From VXRD01 sp965232265 (GTDB lineage Bacteria > Latescibacterota > UBA2968): DNA of 64,000 bases. Position 1 is the first letter of the stretch, and the number at the start of each line of letters is the position of its first letter. Location of the stretch: positions 248,001 through 312,000 of the forward strand of contig CBDDPH010000002.1 of NCBI GenBank assembly GCA_965232265.1. The letters are read 5' to 3'. The notes beneath the pieces were generated by a model, which searched no databases, was not told the origin of the DNA, and saw only the letters and a program-made list of their open reading frames with translations. Shown piece after piece: positions 61,940 to 64,000 of this stretch. Made by a program: the position numbers and the translations under genes.

Positions 61940-62165
61940 GTTCTCTGCGTGTGCGCCTGCCTGTCGGGCAGACAGGCGTATGGCTCAGGTAGGCATAAGA
62001 CTTCTGAGAGGCTGTTTTTTTATTCTGAGATCCCGGGCGTCTCGCCCGCAGGCGCTGTCCATTTTATTGCACATGCACAATTGGGTTCTATGCGGTATGG
62101 TATTGTAGGGGCCTGTCTGCGTGCGTACACGCACAGGCAGGCAACCCTTGTGGTTGCCCGTGATT
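61940..62165. repeat. Cluster of palindromic repeats upstream of the HlyD-type gene
   Basis: GCCTGCCTGTCGGGCAGACAGGC near 61957-61979, GGGCGTCTCGCCCGCAGGCG near 62036-62055, and a GTAGGGGCCTGTCTGCGTG...CAGGCAACCCTTGTGGTTGCCC block at 62106-62159. The rest of 61771-62188 shows no gene. These are the same families as in the spacers at 4324 and 18773. Confidence 0.65.
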
Positions 62166-62188
62166 GACTATGTAAGGGGTCAAAGATT

Positions 62189-63454
62189 ATGGCAGCAAAT
62201 GAACAGGTTGTGAAGTTCAATGGCTATCCGCAAAAAGATGCGTCTCTTGAAAACACAGAGGCGCGAGAAGCCCTCTCAACTTCGGGGCTTGGTTTTCGGT
62301 TTGTGCGCTATTTCTTGCTCACCATTTTGTGCGTTGTGGGAAGCATGGTCGCGTTTATCTGTCTTTTGGGCTGGCATTTGGGCATGGAAATCACGGTTGC
62401 AGGGCAGGGGCACTTGCAACCCACTGCGCGTTATGACGTGAAAGCACAACGATCTGGCTTGATTCAGACGGTTCATGTGCAACACGGACAAGAGATCGAA
62501 CAGGGTGATTTGATGCTGACTTTGGATGATACCGATTTACGCACGGAATTGGAGCAACTCGAGCATGAACTGGCAATCAATCGCAGTCGGCGTGTAGCTC
62601 TGGTAGCAGAATTGCAACGCGAGCGTGCTGTTTTGGAAACAGAGATTGCAGGGTCTGAAGTGGCATATCAGACCGCAAAGTTGCAGTTGGAACAGGTTCG
62701 GCAAGAATATCAGATCTACCGCAGATATGCGCCTTATCGCGAGGATGGGAGTGTACGACCACCTGTTGATACGTTGATCCCTATTCGGGTACACCAGACG
62801 CGGGTAGAGGGTGCAAAAGTAGAAATTGAACGGTCAAAACGACGGTTGGTTGCTCTGGACAATCGCAAGCAGGAACACGAGATGCTAAAACAGACATACA
62901 AAAAATTACAGGTCAGCCATCGCCTTGTCGAAACGCATCTGGAACAAATGAAGATCTACGCACCTGTTTCTGGAACTGTGTTGACGCGCGATTTGGATAA
63001 ACGCGAGGGAGACCGCATTGAGGCGGGTGAGGCAGTGATTGAGTTGGCCGAATTGCACAGTTGGCAAGCAGAGGTGATGATCCAGGAAGTGGATATTCCA
63101 AAGGTGAAAGAAGGACATAAGGTGCGGATATATGTAAATGCTTTTCCGCACATGGAATACAAGATTTTTGAAGGAAAGGTGACAGACGTGCCGAGAAAAC
63201 CCGAACCCATCACACCTATAGGCGCCGGTCTCGTACCGGGCGGTATGAGTACTGTTTATCCGGTGAAGATTAGTGTGATAGATCCACATTTATCTGACGG
63301 AGAATGTCCGCTTGCTTATGGCATGGGTGTGGAAGCCAAGATCGTGACAGAGCGCGGTCCCATCGTTGACTTGCTGTGGAAGAAGTTTCTGAAAACCGTG
63401 GGCAAAATCGGTCGTCCGGAGATTTATCGATTGGAAGATAGAGGCAGTGGATAG
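62189..63454 (+). CDS. HlyD-type membrane fusion protein
   Basis: This 421-residue protein has a cytoplasmic N-terminal region, one membrane helix (FVRYFLLTILCVVGSMVAFICLLGW, about 38-62) and a first half-lipoyl motif VKAQRSGLIQTVHVQHGQEIEQGDLML. A long coiled-coil region (about 110-250) rich in Glu, Gln and Arg leads to the second half-motif MKIYAPVSGTVLTRDLDKREGDRIEAGE and a beta barrel. This is the adaptor layout of type I secretion or drug-export systems. No ABC transporter or TolC gene is in the window; partners may be further downstream or elsewhere. Confidence 0.83.
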   Translation: MAANEQVVKFNGYPQKDASLENTEAREALSTSGLGFRFVRYFLLTILCVVGSMVAFICLLGWHLGMEITVAGQGHLQPTARYDVKAQRSGLIQTVHVQHGQEIEQGDLMLTLDDTDLRTELEQLEHELAINRSRRVALVAELQRERAVLETEIAGSEVAYQTAKLQLEQVRQEYQIYRRYAPYREDGSVRPPVDTLIPIRVHQTRVEGAKVEIERSKRRLVALDNRKQEHEMLKQTYKKLQVSHRLVETHLEQMKIYAPVSGTVLTRDLDKREGDRIEAGEAVIELAELHSWQAEVMIQEVDIPKVKEGHKVRIYVNAFPHMEYKIFEGKVTDVPRKPEPITPIGAGLVPGGMSTVYPVKISVIDPHLSDGECPLAYGMGVEAKIVTERGPIVDLLWKKFLKTVGKIGRPEIYRLEDRGSG

Positions 63455-63503
63455 TGCTTAGTGGTATTTCAAAAAAATTTGCTGATATGTTTTTCTTATT
63501 GAC

Positions 63504-63568
63504 TGGATTGCGGCTTTAAGCATGCCGCAATGACAACCGTCGTTCGTCACTCCTGCGAAAGCAGGAGT
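63504..63568. repeat. Reverse copy of the GCGGCATG repeat plus ACTCCTGC palindrome
   Basis: ATTGCGGCTTTAAGCATGCCGCAAT spans 63506-63530 (copy 4, reversed). ACTCCTGC (63549-63556), GAAA and GCAGGAGT (63561-63568) form a perfect hairpin. Confidence 0.8.
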
Positions 63569-63742
63569 CCAGTGGATTCAGGTAAGAAACTTATTTGAAA
63601 GAGCACTTAGCAATGCAACACAAATGTCCATTTCTATCTGAAGCATAACAAATAGGGAAGATGCCGGATTGTTGTTGCAAGAAACTATTAAGATAAAAAA
63701 AATCATCAAATCCAAATTTAACTATTGCTTTTCTGAAAAGTT

Positions 63743-63778
63743 ATGCATAATATGCATAATGCATAATATGCATATAAT
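63743..63778 (+). promoter_or_regulatory. ATGCAT operator-like array with -10 box
   Basis: Four ATGCAT words start at 63743, 63752, 63759 and 63768: two tandem copies of ATGCATAATATGCAT one base apart, each near-palindromic. TATAAT at 63773-63778 overlaps the last copy. This layout suggests a repressor site covering the promoter of the gene at 63809. Confidence 0.6.
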
Positions 63779-63808
63779 CACATTGCAAAAATATCAAAAG
63801 GAGAAAAT

Positions 63809-64000
63809 ATGACACAGTCAGCCGTTTTTTTGGAACAGAAACTGAGAAAAATTTACGACCATCTCTATGCGAACGCCTCTGCTAAAACACCTCAGGCGAT
63901 TGCCTCAGAAGTGTTGAAAATTTTACGAGTAGCGCAATTTATCGAAAATCAAAGAAATGATACCAAACCAGCATTTAATTTTACTAATAGTGAGTACAAA
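63809..64000 (+). CDS. Unidentified protein, N-terminal part (truncated by window)
   Basis: ATG 63809 with AAGGAG 7 bases upstream opens a frame of 64 codons to the window edge. It begins TQSAVFLEQKLRKIYDHLYAN and continues TPQAIASEVLKILRVAQFIE, a helical start with no motif that I recognise. The ATGCAT array before it suggests strict regulation. It could be the N-terminal part of a DNA-modifying or restriction enzyme, but this is only a resemblance in style. Confidence 0.6.
   Translation, partial: MTQSAVFLEQKLRKIYDHLYANASAKTPQAIASEVLKILRVAQFIENQRNDTKPAFNFTNSEYK

Overview
The window is bacterial chromosome from a Gram-negative-type organism: it encodes an apolipoprotein N-acyltransferase, two putative outer-membrane or export proteins and two probable lipoproteins. 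Sulfatase, ceramidase-like, phytanoyl-CoA dioxygenase-like and dockerin/WD40 genes alongside many short intergenic palindromes resemble uncultured FCB-type or Poribacteria/Latescibacterota-like genomes. That placement is an impression from gene content only; the 16S gene at 53180-54726 would settle it.

Layout. 1-1665: end of gatA and gatB. 1699-8059: a defence-type island with HicAB, a type III restriction-modification pair (mod, res), an NYN-domain nuclease-like gene and an orphan HicB. 8088-10496: a DUF5686 outer-membrane-type protein. 10687-14440: a four-gene unit (sulfatase, DUF2237, aldo/keto reductase, Ldh_2 dehydrogenase) closed by a strong bidirectional terminator. 14517-18731 (minus): ftsY, nifS-like cysteine desulfurase, mrp and a rhodanese-MoeB/ThiF gene with an in-frame UGA. 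19037-19522: an NTF2-like protein. 19630-32104 (minus): nuoABCD-[WD40 gene]-HIJKLMN, an 11-subunit complex I set without nuoEFG. 32213-38795: xanthine dehydrogenase-like subunit, an HhH protein next to a pdxA remnant, ceramidase-like protein, TrmJ-like methyltransferase and BioF/KBL. 39055-44655: an Lnt-TatC fusion, an MBL hydrolase, a Ca/Na antiporter and an SDR-DUF2867 protein. 44727-47990: PhyH dioxygenase, small ORFs, a res fragment, a RelBE-like module between direct repeats, and rfbB. 48170-52921: uvrA, tRNA-Arg, hemL and a HEAT-repeat lipoprotein. 53180-58367: a complete rrn operon (16S, tRNA-Ile, tRNA-Ala, 23S, 5S) with tandem promoters and boxA sites. 58517-64000: EF-G-like factor, PrpB-like lyase, HlyD-type protein and a truncated unknown gene.

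The most striking signal is the MoeB/ThiF-rhodanese gene. Its reading frame continues past a TGA at 14775-14777 exactly where the family has the conserved crossover-loop cysteine. The TGA is followed at once by an 8-bp hairpin that meets the bacterial SECIS rule (G in the first two loop bases). The fused rhodanese domain has lost its own catalytic cysteine. The gene shares a strand and short spacing with a cysteine desulfurase and an Mrp ATPase, which suggests a sulfur or selenium transfer unit. Other notable points are the Lnt-TatC fusion, a WD40 lipoprotein with a zinc-site-less protease domain sitting inside the nuo operon, and a toxin-antitoxin cassette bounded by a duplicated gene leader.

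No CRISPR array, integrase, transposase or replication origin was seen.
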